Origin: Gp1-AA122 sp035631655
Lineage (GTDB): Bacteria; Acidobacteriota; Terriglobia; Terriglobales; Acidobacteriaceae
Length of the DNA: 64,000 nt
NCBI GenBank assembly: GCA_035631655.1
Contig: DASQIH010000111.1
Span: 37,875 to 101,874, forward strand
Reading direction: 5' to 3'
Positions 7,752 to 16,229 of the stretch are shown piece by piece; position 1 is the first letter of the stretch; every line of letters begins with the position of its first letter. Position numbers and translations under genes: made by a program. The notes under the pieces are model-generated. The model worked only from the letters and a program-made list of their open reading frames with translations, was not told the origin of the DNA and did no database searches.

Positions 7752-8771
7752 GTGAAGCTGCGAGCTCTCTCGTCGTTGCTGCTGCTCTTTTTTCTGGCAT
7801 GCCAGTTGGCCGCCCAAGCCACTTCGAGCGCCCAGAAATTCAGCCCGCTAACCCGCACCTTTCGCTTGACCTACAACTTCACCGTGAAGGATATTCCCTC
7901 CGCAGCGAAGCGAGTGCGCGTCTGGGTTCCGGTACCACAGACTGACCGGCACCAGACTGTGCGCGTTCTGGCGGTCAAGGCTCCGGTTAGAACGCGGATG
8001 ACCCGGGAACCCGAATATAGAAATCGGATGATGTATGCCGAGATCCAGAATTCTGCCCAGAGCAAAGCGGAGTTCACTCTCGAGTACGAGGTCACGCGCC
8101 GCGAATACTCGCGGGGCGACTACACGCAACTCAAGCGAGCAGATCAGAAACCTAGCTTGGTGTCTGCGTCGATGACCCGTTTGATTGCGCCTGACACTCT
8201 GATTCCTACTGATGGCAAGATCAAGGAGCTGGCGGTTGAGGTAACCGGATCCCAGAGCGGCGCGGTCGCAAAAGCCAAGGCTGCCTATGACTACCTCTTC
8301 ACGAATATGCGCTATGACAAGACGGGCTCAGGCTGGGGACGCGGGGACGCAGTGTGGGCCTGTGACGCCAAGCGCGGCAACTGTACAGACTTCCATTCTC
8401 CGTTCATTGGCATGCTGCGGGCTGACGGGATTCCGGCCCGCTTCGACATCGGCTTTCCACTGCCCGAAAACAAGGACAAAGGAGATATCGCTGGTTATCA
8501 CTGCTGGGCTGAGTTCTATGCGCGCAAAATCGGCTGGATCCCGGTTGACATCTCGGAGGCGTGGAAAGCGAAGCAGAAAGAAGATTATTTCTTCGGCAGT
8601 GTTGACGCCAATCGCGTGCAGTTATCCACCGGCCGCGACATCGCACTGTCTCCTAAGCAGGATGGTCCAGCGCTCAATTACTTCGTCTACCCGTATGTCG
8701 AGGTCGACGGTAAGCCGTACGAAAAGCTCGACAAGCAGTTCAGCTTTGAGAAAATAAAATCGTCGAAGTGA
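7752..8771 (+). CDS. Secreted transglutaminase-like protein
   Basis: A 339-residue exported protein. The GTG at 7752 is chosen because AAGGAG lies 8 bp upstream and it opens a signal peptide (KLRALSSLLLLFFLACQLAAQA). The C-terminal half is a transglutaminase-core domain with an intact triad: C211 (GNCTDFHS), H250 (GYHCWAEFY) and D266 (PVDISEAWK). The N-terminal portion (residues 40-150) has beta-strand pattern like the domain that precedes the core in similar bacterial proteins. Such proteins usually act as periplasmic or cell-surface proteases or amidases rather than crosslinking enzymes; the substrate is unknown. It stands alone, with recombinase debris downstream. Confidence 0.85.
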   Translation: MKLRALSSLLLLFFLACQLAAQATSSAQKFSPLTRTFRLTYNFTVKDIPSAAKRVRVWVPVPQTDRHQTVRVLAVKAPVRTRMTREPEYRNRMMYAEIQNSAQSKAEFTLEYEVTRREYSRGDYTQLKRADQKPSLVSASMTRLIAPDTLIPTDGKIKELAVEVTGSQSGAVAKAKAAYDYLFTNMRYDKTGSGWGRGDAVWACDAKRGNCTDFHSPFIGMLRADGIPARFDIGFPLPENKDKGDIAGYHCWAEFYARKIGWIPVDISEAWKAKQKEDYFFGSVDANRVQLSTGRDIALSPKQDGPALNYFVYPYVEVDGKPYEKLDKQFSFEKIKSSK

Positions 8772-9207
8772 AGCCGCCAGTTCGAAGCGCCCAGGGGTTC
8801 GCCTTGGCGAGAACAATCAGCACCATTGGACTACTGATCGGCAAAGAATGGTTCGCCCTAGCAGACGATACCAGTGAGCTCTGCTGGTGTGATCCACCCC
8901 CATATTTCTCCCAGTGCTCGGAATTCGTTCATTCTTGAAGAGCTCGGATATCTGATCCTTACCCTGATTCGGTTACCCTGATTCGGGTCGGTTTGGCTGC
9001 CGGATGCGGTTCCGATGCGAGGACCGATTCCGTGTGGCGATTCCGGCACCAGTAAAGGGTAGGGTTGCTGAATCCTGTGATGTCGACCAGTGTTCCTGAA
9101 GGAAAGCGATCAGCGTTTCTGCAGATTTCGATCAGGGGTCGGAGCGCAGCGACACTGGCGAGGCGATTGTCTCGGAAATCGGGGTCGTCAGAACAGTTCC
9201 TGAGAAC
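8772..9207. other. Gene-poor scar region upstream of the integrase fragment
   Basis: No credible full gene. It holds a short serine-recombinase remnant (8841-8868), a direct repeat of CCTGATTCGG (near 8960-8985) and an open but unrecognised frame leading into the integrase fragment. The mosaic of short homologies suggests repeated insertion and deletion. Confidence 0.5.
8841..8868 (+). pseudogene. Serine recombinase C-terminal remnant (copy 1)
   Basis: The sequence AAAGAATGGTTCGCCCTAG and the bases after it match, with few differences, the 3' part of the serine recombinase at 12764-12791, encoding EW(S/F)ALADD. Homology starts at GAATGGT and is lost after about 28 bp. It is too short to be a gene and is listed as one of four related scars in the window. 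Confidence 0.5.
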
Positions 9208-9531
9208 GTGGCCTGGAGCGAAGCGGAGGCTTGGTTCTGGGTTTTTGCTTCACCTGCCAAACTCGGAAGGCAGCCGTTGAGCTACACCCACGTTTGGGAA
9301 ACGCTGAACGAGCTTTCCGCCAAGACTGGGATTGGGCATGTCAGTTCTCACGTCTTTCGTCACAGCTACCGCAGCTGGCTGGATTCTGTAGGGACTCCGG
9401 TGGGTGTGCAGCAGAAGCTTATGCGTCATGCTGACATTCGCACCACCATGAATATTTACGGTGATGCGGCTACGGATGACATGAAACAGGTAAATGCGAA
9501 AGTGGCTCAACTTGCACTGGCGAATGCCTGA
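9208..9531 (+). pseudogene. Tyrosine recombinase (phage integrase), C-terminal fragment
   Basis: About 107 residues homologous to the last third of a tyrosine recombinase, clearly related to the copy at 17358-18204. It retains the HxxR box (SSHVFRHSYRSWLD), the second conserved His region (LMRHADIRTTMN) and the catalytic Tyr (IYGDAATDD), but lacks the N-terminal DNA-binding domain and the first catalytic Arg. Homology begins near WSEAEAWFW; the open frame upstream is unrelated. The fragment ends 44 bp from the CCA end of tRNA-His, a common attachment position for such integrases. It is probably non-functional. Confidence 0.85.
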
Positions 9532-9575
9532 GAAATCAGTTCAGTGATTTCGCTCTTTGCAAGTGATTGAAAGAT

Positions 9576-9652
9576 TGGGGTGGGAGATGGGAATCGAACC
9601 CACAACGTCCGGAGCCACAGTCCGGTGCTCTGCCAGTTGAGCTACTCCCACC
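9576..9652 (-). tRNA. tRNA-His (anticodon GTG)
   Basis: Read on the minus strand, the gene starts GGTGGGAGTAGCTCAACTGG and folds into a full cloverleaf. The anticodon stem CCGGA/TCCGG encloses CTGTGGC, giving anticodon GTG (His). The T-loop is GTTCGATTC, an extra 5' G and a C at the discriminator position fit tRNA-His, and CCA is encoded at 9578-9576. An integrase fragment lies just beyond the 3' end. Confidence 0.95.
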
Positions 9653-9802
9653 GCATCCTTGTGATTATAGCAAGCACATTTCACGCGCGTCAGAGGCGAT
9701 GAGCCGCAGGAAGAATTCTTTAGATTCGGCCCACGCTCCTTAGAAGAAGGCCCTTCACGGTGGGAATGCTGGCGGAGGATGGGATCGCGATTCTCGTTTT
9801 TC

Positions 9803-11071
9803 CTAGATGCGACCGATACCGACATACTCATAACCCATGGCCCGCAGGCGAGTGCCGTCCAGTAGGTTCTTGGTATCGAAGATAAGGGGACGCTTCAAGA
9901 GGTGCTTGATGCGATCGAAGTCCAGCAAACGAAATTCGGGCCATCCGGTACCCACCACCAGAGCGTCGGCGCCTTCGGCAGCCGCGTAGGCGGAATCACA
10001 ATACAGCACGGCGCCGTTCAGCTCCAGCTTGGCTTCCGGGATGGCGACCGGATCATAGGCGTGCACCCGGGCGCCTTTGTCAATCAGGCTCTGGGCCAAG
10101 CGCATGGAGGCCGATCCCGCCACAGAATTGGTATTTGGCTTGAAGGCAAGGCCGAGAATCCCAACATCCTTGTCCTGCAGGGAATCGACTACGCGACAAA
10201 TCTTGTCGATCATGCGATCCGCCAATGTGCGATTTACCTCCCGGGCCGCTCCAAGCACCTTGAGCGCGACGCCATTCTCGCGCGCCAGTTCGGCCAGCGA
10301 CTCCATATCGGATTCGGTGAAGCGGCCGCCCATTCCCGCCCCCGGTTGCAAGCAGCGAGGGGCAATTTTCTTGTCCAGCCCAAGTGCCAGAGAAAGACTG
10401 ACCGCGTCGGCATTGACGCGCTCGCACAGGGTTGCGAGTTCGTTAATGAAAGAGATTTTGGTTGCGACAAAAGCGGTCGCCGCCTCGCGCACCAGTTCCG
10501 CGGTTTCATGATTGGTGACAATCACGGGCACGCCGCGCATGACCAGAGGATGATAAATCTGCTTCAGGGCCAACACAGCTTCATTAGAGGAGGTGCCCAG
10601 GACAATCCGATCCGGCCAGTTGAAGTCTTCGACGGCACACCCGTTCGTGAAGAACATGGGCTGCGACACGACAGTAGCTTTCAGGCTGTTCTCAAGCAAT
10701 TGGTGTTCGATCCGCGATGCCGTACCCACCGGAACGGGAGTAGCGATTACAAAGATGTGCGACCTGGCGGCAAGACGCGTAATGCGGACCGCGATTTCGC
10801 CCAAGTGCTCGGGATTATCTTCTGCAAGGAAGATGACTCCAGCCTTGCGCGCGAACGCCTCCATATCAGTGGAATAGGCCAATCGACTGGAGCGCACATT
10901 ACGCCGGATAACCTCTTTGAGATTACGCTCGAAGAAAGGGATATTGCCCTGCGCCATCTCCACCATGTGCGAACTGTCCGAGTGGCAGCAGGTTACGGGA
11001 ACACCGAAGTCGGCCAGACAGGCGGAGATTACCGTGCTCAGGTACCCTGAACCGTAAACTCCGATCTGCAT
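9803..11071 (-). CDS. UDP-glucose/GDP-mannose dehydrogenase-like protein lacking the catalytic Cys
   Basis: A 422-residue protein aligned end to end with UDP-glucose 6-dehydrogenases. It starts with the Rossmann motif GSGYLSTVISACLADFG, has the conserved Lys region ATKISFINELATLCERV, and ends with the C-terminal UDP-binding domain (LAFKPNTNS). However, the active-site segment normally of the type GGSCFPKD reads GGRFTESD, so the nucleophilic Cys and neighbouring Lys are absent; the acidic residue after the second beta strand of the NAD domain is also altered (TCCHSD). Oxidation to the uronic acid is therefore unlikely by the normal mechanism. It may be a decayed paralogue or have another role. 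A palindrome lies 79 bp upstream. It stands alone after tRNA-His. Confidence 0.8.
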   Translation of the reverse strand: MQIGVYGSGYLSTVISACLADFGVPVTCCHSDSSHMVEMAQGNIPFFERNLKEVIRRNVRSSRLAYSTDMEAFARKAGVIFLAEDNPEHLGEIAVRITRLAARSHIFVIATPVPVGTASRIEHQLLENSLKATVVSQPMFFTNGCAVEDFNWPDRIVLGTSSNEAVLALKQIYHPLVMRGVPVIVTNHETAELVREAATAFVATKISFINELATLCERVNADAVSLSLALGLDKKIAPRCLQPGAGMGGRFTESDMESLAELARENGVALKVLGAAREVNRTLADRMIDKICRVVDSLQDKDVGILGLAFKPNTNSVAGSASMRLAQSLIDKGARVHAYDPVAIPEAKLELNGAVLYCDSAYAAAEGADALVVGTGWPEFRLLDFDRIKHLLKRPLIFDTKNLLDGTRLRAMGYEYVGIGRI

Positions 11072-11149
11072 GATCCGCCCCTTCAGCGGGCGCGTCGCGT
11101 CCCCCGCCGTGCCGTAGTACCACCGCGTTACCCAGGGTCCCCAAGCTCT

Positions 11150-11167
11150 TATGTACCCCCGTACATA
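11150..11167. promoter_or_regulatory. Inverted repeat TATGTAC-N4-GTACATA
   Basis: Two perfect 7-bp arms flank CCCC. The site is 79-96 bp upstream of the UGD-like gene on the minus strand, and a further half-site (CTTATGTACC) lies near 11191. Symmetry and position suggest a regulator binding site; no regulator can be named. Confidence 0.4.
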
Positions 11168-11265
11168 CCCACGCGCAACGCACGAGAGGCTTATGTACCA
11201 ATGGACAGGCGCGAAAGTACTGGGTCCAGAGGCGCAAGTTCAGTGCGGCTATTGAAAGAAAGGAG

Positions 11266-11841
11266 TTATCGGCCTTTGCCGGAAACCAGGCTGCGGCCCA
11301 GTGGGATGGGGGCAAGATCAACCCAGGAGTTGTTCTCCCCTTCCCGCACGAAGGTTAGTTCTTCCACGGCAATGCGCCGGCTGCCCTCGTAGCCGGTCCA
11401 GCGCTCACGAGCTACCTCGAATGCCCGCAGCGCCTGCTCTTCGAGAGCCATTTTAACGATCGTCAGATGAGGCATGTATGGCCATTGCTCTTGCGATAAG
11501 AACAGGCCCGTGTTGAGGCGATCGTGCAACTCCCGCATGCGATAGGCTGCATGGGCGACTCGGATGAAGACCGTAGGTGTAACCGGAACAAACGTTTCCA
11601 CTTCTCCCAGGACGATCTCGAAGGAATCTACATGGCGGCACATTTCGGCCAAGGTTTCCAGGGCTACAGCTTCGCTCGGAAATGGTTCATGCACTCCGGC
11701 AACCAGATGTCGTGGGGGAAGGACGGTAAGATGCGCCGGCAAATGGGGCAAATCGGGATGCAGTTCCCGCCGGAGACTCTCGACAAATTCCCCGACCGGA
11801 TGCCGGACATAAGCCACCAACGCGTATTGCGGGTTCTGCAT
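11266..11841 (-). CDS. 2'-5' RNA ligase / 2H phosphoesterase family protein
   Basis: A 191-residue protein with the two HxT/S motifs that define the 2H phosphoesterase superfamily: H37-x-T39 (AHLTVLPP) and H125-x-T127 (PHLTIVKM), about 88 residues apart as expected. Family members hydrolyse or ligate 2',5' or 2',3' cyclic phosphodiester bonds in RNA or nucleotides; the actual substrate cannot be told. The start is the ATG at 11841. It is downstream of, and co-directional with, the truncated secreted gene at 11893-12093 and upstream of the UGD-like gene, with about 190 bp to the latter. Confidence 0.85.
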   Translation of the reverse strand: MQNPQYALVAYVRHPVGEFVESLRRELHPDLPHLPAHLTVLPPRHLVAGVHEPFPSEAVALETLAEMCRHVDSFEIVLGEVETFVPVTPTVFIRVAHAAYRMRELHDRLNTGLFLSQEQWPYMPHLTIVKMALEEQALRAFEVARERWTGYEGSRRIAVEELTFVREGENNSWVDLAPIPLGRSLVSGKGR

Positions 11842-11892
11842 GACCGCTTGGCATTATACCGCGCGCATACCTCAAGGCCGCAGTGAGGACAA

Positions 11893-12093
11893 CTACTGGC
11901 ACGTCAGTTCAATCGGATCACTCGGGCGGGCAGCGCCTGAACTTATGTCTTGCGCCATCCGCAGAGTGACTTCGGTGCCCTCGGCCAGCACCACCTTTTT
12001 GGGTGGTGTGCGAGCTTCCTGGGAGTGCAAAGTCGCACTTATAGATATTGCGAAGAAAGCGGTCACGACCGCAGTCAACTTCGGGAGCTTCAT
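11893..12093 (-). CDS. Small exported protein, probably 3' truncated
   Basis: A 66-residue open frame with a convincing signal peptide (MKLPKLTAVVTAFFAISISATLHSQ) followed by a beta-rich stretch (KKVVLAEGTEVTLRMAQDISSGAARPSDPIELTCQ). The mature part resembles the opening of longer acidobacterial exported proteins that begin with an LAEGTxVxLRxAQ motif, and it stops abruptly after two strands. The stop falls in GTGCCAGTAGTT, an 11-mer core also found as a tandem pair at 16139-16160. I read it as the 5' remnant of a longer gene cut by a rearrangement; a genuine small protein is possible. Confidence 0.5.
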   Translation of the reverse strand: MKLPKLTAVVTAFFAISISATLHSQEARTPPKKVVLAEGTEVTLRMAQDISSGAARPSDPIELTCQ

Positions 12094-12193
12094 TCTGCAC
12101 CTCTATTGCTTCTGCGGGGCTGGCCCGGTTGCGGCGGCAAAACCGGGTAGTCCCTCCTGGCCGATTCGCTTGTCGAGCAGCGCGTGAAGCTTC

Positions 12194-12850
12194 TTGGTTG
12201 TAACCTCGAGTCCGTACTACCGCTGCTCCCAGGGGCGCGGAAAATGCGACTTGCCCTACATGCGCGAAGAATACGTATCTTCGCGCATGGGCGAACTGCT
12301 GATGCAAATCTATGTACCGGAAACGATCGCACGAACTATTGTGGATTCGCTGAATGCTGACCTGAACCAGTCCGAGCGGAAGCGTCAGGAGCAGATTGCT
12401 GCTCTTAAGCAGCGGCTCACCGCGCTGCGTACGCGGATGGACCAGCTTTACGAGGACAAACTGGACGGCAAAGTCACGGAAGAGTTCTGGACGCGCAAGC
12501 AGTCCGAGTACGCCGACCAGGAGCGTTCCATCGAGACTGCGCTATCGAGTTTGAGGAGGCCGATCACGTCAGACCGAGTGCTGACTGTGCGAAGGATTTT
12601 TGAACTCGCGAACAAGGCCCATTTTCTGTACCTTACGAGGAATTCAGCGGAAAGAGGCCAATTGCTGAAATCGGTACTTTTGAACTGCGCTACGGATGGC
12701 GTAAGTCTCTGGCCTACTTACAAAAAGCCATTCGACCTGATCTTCCAGAGGGCCAAAAATGAAGAATGGTCGGCCCTAGCAGACGATTTTCGAACTTTTC
12801 TGCTGATGCGCAACTCCTCTGAGTTCCTTTTTCAGGAGCTTGCGGCCTGA
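12194..12850 (+). pseudogene. Large serine recombinase, C-terminal part only (copy 2)
   Basis: About 218 residues corresponding to the zinc-ribbon and coiled-coil end of a large serine recombinase: YYRCSQGRGKCDLPYMREE is the second half of the zinc beta-ribbon, followed by a long helical, charged region (LNQSERKRQEQIAALKQRL) and the conserved tail SLWPTYKKPFDLIFQRAKNEEW. The catalytic resolvase domain with its Ser is missing, and the sequence upstream of 12194 is unrelated, so it cannot recombine DNA. Three shorter fragments with the same tail occur at 8841, 16170 and 32925. No good ribosome-binding site precedes it. Confidence 0.85.
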
Positions 12851-12868
12851 ATTTTGGCTTGCTTGGGG

Positions 12869-14812
12869 TCACTCGGGTAAGCGCAGGCGGAGCATTAGTT
12901 CTGCCAAGCGCGGGTCAGAGCGCAGGGGGTCAAACCGGGGGCTTACCTTGAGGTAGGTAAGTTGGGGATCACGCTCCTCATAAGCCTTTTCCAACCAGGT
13001 GAATGCTTCATCCTTCTCGCCGATGGCCCCGGCAACAATGGCGAGAGCGCTCGGTGCCACGAACCCGCGCGCGCGTTGCCGGCCTAATTCTTTGAAAATT
13101 CTCTTGGCTTCGCCTCTCTTGCCCGCCACGCCGAAAGCATAGCCGAGGTCCATGAGCAGATCGGGATCGCTTCTCGAAAGAGAGACGGCCTTCTGGAATT
13201 GTGCGATGGCTTGCTCGTACCTCCGTTGTTGCAGGAAAGCCCAACCAAGGCGGTTGTAGGCAGGTGCATAGTTTGCGTCCATGTCCAGCGTCTTGTAGAT
13301 CTGGTCAACGCCCTCCTTGTAACGGCCTGCCAGGAGCAATCTTCCACCTAGAGCATTATTGATGGGGATGGAGAGCGGGTCCAGTTCTCGGGCACGCTCC
13401 GCCTCGGCGATGCCCTCGCCGTACCTCCCTAGATACATTAAATAGCCGGCGTACCAGTTGTGAGCTGTCGCATAACTGGGGTTCAGCTCCAGCGCGCGCT
13501 TGTATTCCCGCTCGGCCGCAGGCCAGTCCCACTCGTGCGTCTCCGCAATGAACGCCAGCGACGCATGGGCCTCGGCGAGTGTGTCATCCAACTGCACGGC
13601 TTTTTGTGCTGCTGCTTTTGCTCGACTCAATGCGTCTCTTGAAGGAACATCGCCATTCAGGCTGAGCAGGGTGTATGCGTCAGCCAGCCCGGAGTACGCT
13701 GGCGCGTAGCTCGAGTCCCGTTCGATTGCCGCTTCGAAATACGCAATGCTTTTCTTCAATTCCTTCGCTGTTCTCTCATTCAGGTAGTACCGGCCCTTCA
13801 GGTAGGCTTCGTGCGCTTCCGGATCCACTGAACCCGCTCGCGTCAGGTGTTGCTGCTGCTGGGGGGTAAGCGTGACCTTGATGTTTTCCGCGATGGAACG
13901 TCCTACCTCGCTCTGCAGGGCCAGGATGCTGCGGTACTCGCGCTGATAGTTTGCCGCCCAGAGGTGTTTGTCGGTTCTGCCGTCAACCAACTGGATCGAG
14001 ATGCGTACCTGGTCGCCGTCGCGCAGGACCGAGCCTTCCACCACCGCGTCCACGCCCAGTTCGCGCGCAATCTGCGGCAGACGCTCGCGGGTGTTCTTGT
14101 ACTGCATCACCGAGGTGCGGGAGATCACCTTGAGCGCTCCGATCCTGGTCAAATCGGTGATGAGCGCATCCGTCATGCCATCGGAGAAATATTCCTGGTC
14201 GGGGTCGCGCGAGAGATTCGCGAGCGGTAGTACGGCGAGAGACTCGATGCGCGGCGCTGCCTCTTTTCGCGTACGCCCGCGCCATGCGGTCAACGCCAGG
14301 CCAGCCATGGCGAGAACAATGATTCCGGCTATCGCCGCCCTCGTCGTTGCCCGTCGAGAAAGGCTCGCTGGTTGAGCGGGAATTGCTGGTGCGAAATCGG
14401 GCTCGATGCCCCCGTGCTCCGCCGGAGTGGAATCGGACCTATCCTCCCCACGCTCCACCGGGGCAATGAAGCGGTACCCAATTCGGGGTAGCGTCTCAAT
14501 GAATAGCGGCTTGTCCTTTGAGTCGCCCAGCGCCTCTCTCAATTTGTTGATAGCGATGTTCAACCCGTGGTCGAAGTCCACGAAAGTGTCGCCCGGCCAC
14601 AGCCGTTTCTGAAGCTCTTCCCGGCTCACCACCTCTCCCGGACGCTCCAGGAGCATCGCCAAGACTTGGAATGGCTGCTGTTGCAGCTTCAGCCGATGCC
14701 CCTTCTTCTGTAACTGGGCAGCCGCCAAGTCGGCACTAAACGCCCCGAAATGCAAGGTTTGCCTGGTGGTCCCCACGGCAGGAAGTCTCGCTCCCCATGA
14801 ATTCGGGCTCAA
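12869..14812 (-). CDS. Winged-helix DNA-binding / TPR membrane regulator (CadC-like)
   Basis: A 647-residue protein with three parts. Residues about 20-115 are an OmpR-type winged helix (LQQQPFQVLAMLLERPGEVVSREELQKRLWP... RIGYRFIAPV). A transmembrane segment follows near 158-176 (AAIAGIIVLAMAGLALTAW). The extracytoplasmic part has a TolB/adenylate-cyclase-associated domain (ESLAVLPLANLSRDPDQEYFSDGMTDALI) and about eight TPR repeats. This layout, common in acidobacteria, suggests a membrane-integrated one-component regulator that senses through its TPR domain. The start is uncertain: TTG at 14812 or GTG at 14776. It is not obviously in an operon; its targets are unknown. Confidence 0.85.
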   Translation of the reverse strand: MSPNSWGARLPAVGTTRQTLHFGAFSADLAAAQLQKKGHRLKLQQQPFQVLAMLLERPGEVVSREELQKRLWPGDTFVDFDHGLNIAINKLREALGDSKDKPLFIETLPRIGYRFIAPVERGEDRSDSTPAEHGGIEPDFAPAIPAQPASLSRRATTRAAIAGIIVLAMAGLALTAWRGRTRKEAAPRIESLAVLPLANLSRDPDQEYFSDGMTDALITDLTRIGALKVISRTSVMQYKNTRERLPQIARELGVDAVVEGSVLRDGDQVRISIQLVDGRTDKHLWAANYQREYRSILALQSEVGRSIAENIKVTLTPQQQQHLTRAGSVDPEAHEAYLKGRYYLNERTAKELKKSIAYFEAAIERDSSYAPAYSGLADAYTLLSLNGDVPSRDALSRAKAAAQKAVQLDDTLAEAHASLAFIAETHEWDWPAAEREYKRALELNPSYATAHNWYAGYLMYLGRYGEGIAEAERARELDPLSIPINNALGGRLLLAGRYKEGVDQIYKTLDMDANYAPAYNRLGWAFLQQRRYEQAIAQFQKAVSLSRSDPDLLMDLGYAFGVAGKRGEAKRIFKELGRQRARGFVAPSALAIVAGAIGEKDEAFTWLEKAYEERDPQLTYLKVSPRFDPLRSDPRLAELMLRLRLPE

Positions 14813-15047
14813 CCCACGGGACGAATTGTACTACTGGGTCTCTCGTGCCGCTCCCAGCCCGCAACGATCCCGATCGTAGTATAAGACCGTATCCAGCAAC
14901 AACTTAACTGTAGACTTCAATTGACCATCAGTAGACTTTCGGTGAATTGCCTTAATGCTGCTCTTCAGCGAAAGTCCGGCCAGCATATATGGCTCGTACT
15001 CGGACAGGTGCTCCGATCTTTTCCGAGTCTGAGCCTGAGGAGGATTT

Positions 15048-15947
15048 ATGAGCGCCTGTCTGGCTACTCCCGTTTCACTGTTGACCCTTGACATTGAGCA
15101 AACGTCGACGGAAATAATCGTCCGCTGCACCGGCCAGCTTATCTCCGACACCTGCGCCCTGCTCCAGGACACAATTCAGAGTCTGATTTCGGAAGGCAAG
15201 TGCATCGTTCTGGACCTTTGTAAGCTCAGCACCATCGACAATCCGGGCCTCGGCGTCCTGGCCGGGCTGTGGGCATATGCCAGGAAGCGATCGGCGAATC
15301 TGGGAATCTGCTGGCAGGAGCCGCATCCTGAGCGCTCAAGTTCCCGCCTGACCCTCGATTTCCGTAACCGCCTCAGGAACCTGTTTCGTCCCCGGCCGGC
15401 ATTGGAGCAGGTAAAACCGCTTGCCTGGGAGGAGAACAAAAAGAAGGGCTGGCTTCTTCTCTTTGTACTACTGGTGTTCTGCGCCGCCGGTACAGTGCGC
15501 CTTTGGGCACAGACGCCATCAAGCCAGTCCATGGTGGAGATGAAGGGCGTGAAGCCGTCCCTGAAACTTCAGACGCCGCTGGAAGGCTTCATGACTGCGC
15601 TGAACGGAAAGCTCGACCTGCGAGCCTCGGAAGTGGAGTTCACTCCCGGCGGCGAGGTCCGCGACCATTACCACTTCGGGCCGGGTATCCGCCGTGTTAT
15701 GGATGGTGAGCTTACTCTGGTCTACCCGGACACAAACAAGGAGCAGGTAGTCCGCGCCGGCGACTACTTCTATGAATCCGGCGACGTCAACATCTGGGCT
15801 GTCAACCGCGGCTCGCAGACCGCCCGCTTGCTCATCGTCGAGCTGGTTCCCAGGGACTGGAAGAGTTCTGCAATGGCCCCTCTGGCACGCCGTTCTGAGC
15901 TTGAAGCGAGCGGGGCGCGGCTGACAGAGGCGATCTGTTCCAAGTAA
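15048..15947 (+). CDS. STAS domain - transmembrane - cupin fusion protein
   Basis: A 299-residue fusion with a strong ribosome-binding site (GAGGAGG, 6 bp before ATG). Residues about 10-105 form a STAS (anti-anti-sigma-factor-like) domain ending IVLDLCKLSTIDNPGLGVLAGLW; the usual phosphorylatable DSSG is DNPG here. A basic stretch and one membrane segment (KKKGWLLLFVLLVFCAAGTVRLWA, about 130-155) follow. The C-terminal part is a cupin barrel (FTPGGEVRDHYHFGPG, GDYFYESGDVNIW) with His and Glu residues suited to metal binding. Topology would place STAS in the cytoplasm and the cupin outside. A second AGGAG near 15430 suggests two ancestral genes merged; no start codon remains between them. Confidence 0.75.
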   Translation: MSACLATPVSLLTLDIEQTSTEIIVRCTGQLISDTCALLQDTIQSLISEGKCIVLDLCKLSTIDNPGLGVLAGLWAYARKRSANLGICWQEPHPERSSSRLTLDFRNRLRNLFRPRPALEQVKPLAWEENKKKGWLLLFVLLVFCAAGTVRLWAQTPSSQSMVEMKGVKPSLKLQTPLEGFMTALNGKLDLRASEVEFTPGGEVRDHYHFGPGIRRVMDGELTLVYPDTNKEQVVRAGDYFYESGDVNIWAVNRGSQTARLLIVELVPRDWKSSAMAPLARRSELEASGARLTEAICSK

Positions 15948-16021
15948 GAAACCGAGACGGCACGAGGCGATTGCCGTCCGCTGGAATGTATGCGCGTCGG
16001 AGGAGCGCAATTCAAAAGCGT

Positions 16022-16098
16022 TGGTCGGGGCGGTCAGATTTGAACTGACGACCCCCTGCGCCCAAGGCAGGTGCGCTACCAGGCTGCGCTACGCCCCG
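16022..16098 (-). tRNA. tRNA-Pro (anticodon TGG)
   Basis: On the minus strand the sequence begins CGGGGCGTAGCGCAGCCTGG and folds as a cloverleaf. The anticodon stem CCTGC/GCAGG encloses CTTGGGC, giving anticodon TGG (Pro). Acceptor stem CGGGGCG/CGCCCCG, discriminator A and an encoded CCA at 16024-16022 are present. Its 3' end (TGGTCGGGG on the plus strand) recurs in the serine-recombinase scar at 16221. Confidence 0.95.
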
Positions 16099-16138
16099 AC
16101 TCCGATGAGGATCGTTTTGATTATAACTGACCTCAATC

Positions 16139-16160
16139 TGCCAGTAGTTTGCCAGTAGTT
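16139..16160. repeat. Tandem pair of the 11-mer TGCCAGTAGTT
   Basis: Two perfect adjacent copies. The same 11-mer is found inverted at the truncated end of the exported gene (11887-11897). Position between tRNA-Pro and recombinase debris suggests an att-related or recombinase-flanking sequence. Confidence 0.55.
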
Positions 16161-16169
16161 CGTTTTCGC

Positions 16170-16229
16170 CCAGAGGGTCGCGATGTTCGTCTCCTTCAAC
16201 CGCGTGCGAAAAATGAAGAATGGTCGGGG
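16170..16229 (+). pseudogene. Serine recombinase C-terminal remnant (copy 3) joined to a tRNA-Pro-like end
   Basis: Translating the plus strand gives PEGRDVRLLQPRAKNEEWSG, whose RAKNEEWS matches the tail of the recombinase at 12750-12775. Homology ends exactly at TGGTCGGGG (16221-16229), a 9-bp sequence identical to the antisense of the tRNA-Pro 3' end at 16022-16030. This looks like a recombinase gene end abutting an attachment core. Confidence 0.55.

Noticed and set aside
9902..11050. 382-codon open frame on the plus strand
   Set aside because: It is antisense to the UGD-like gene and shows no recognisable domain.
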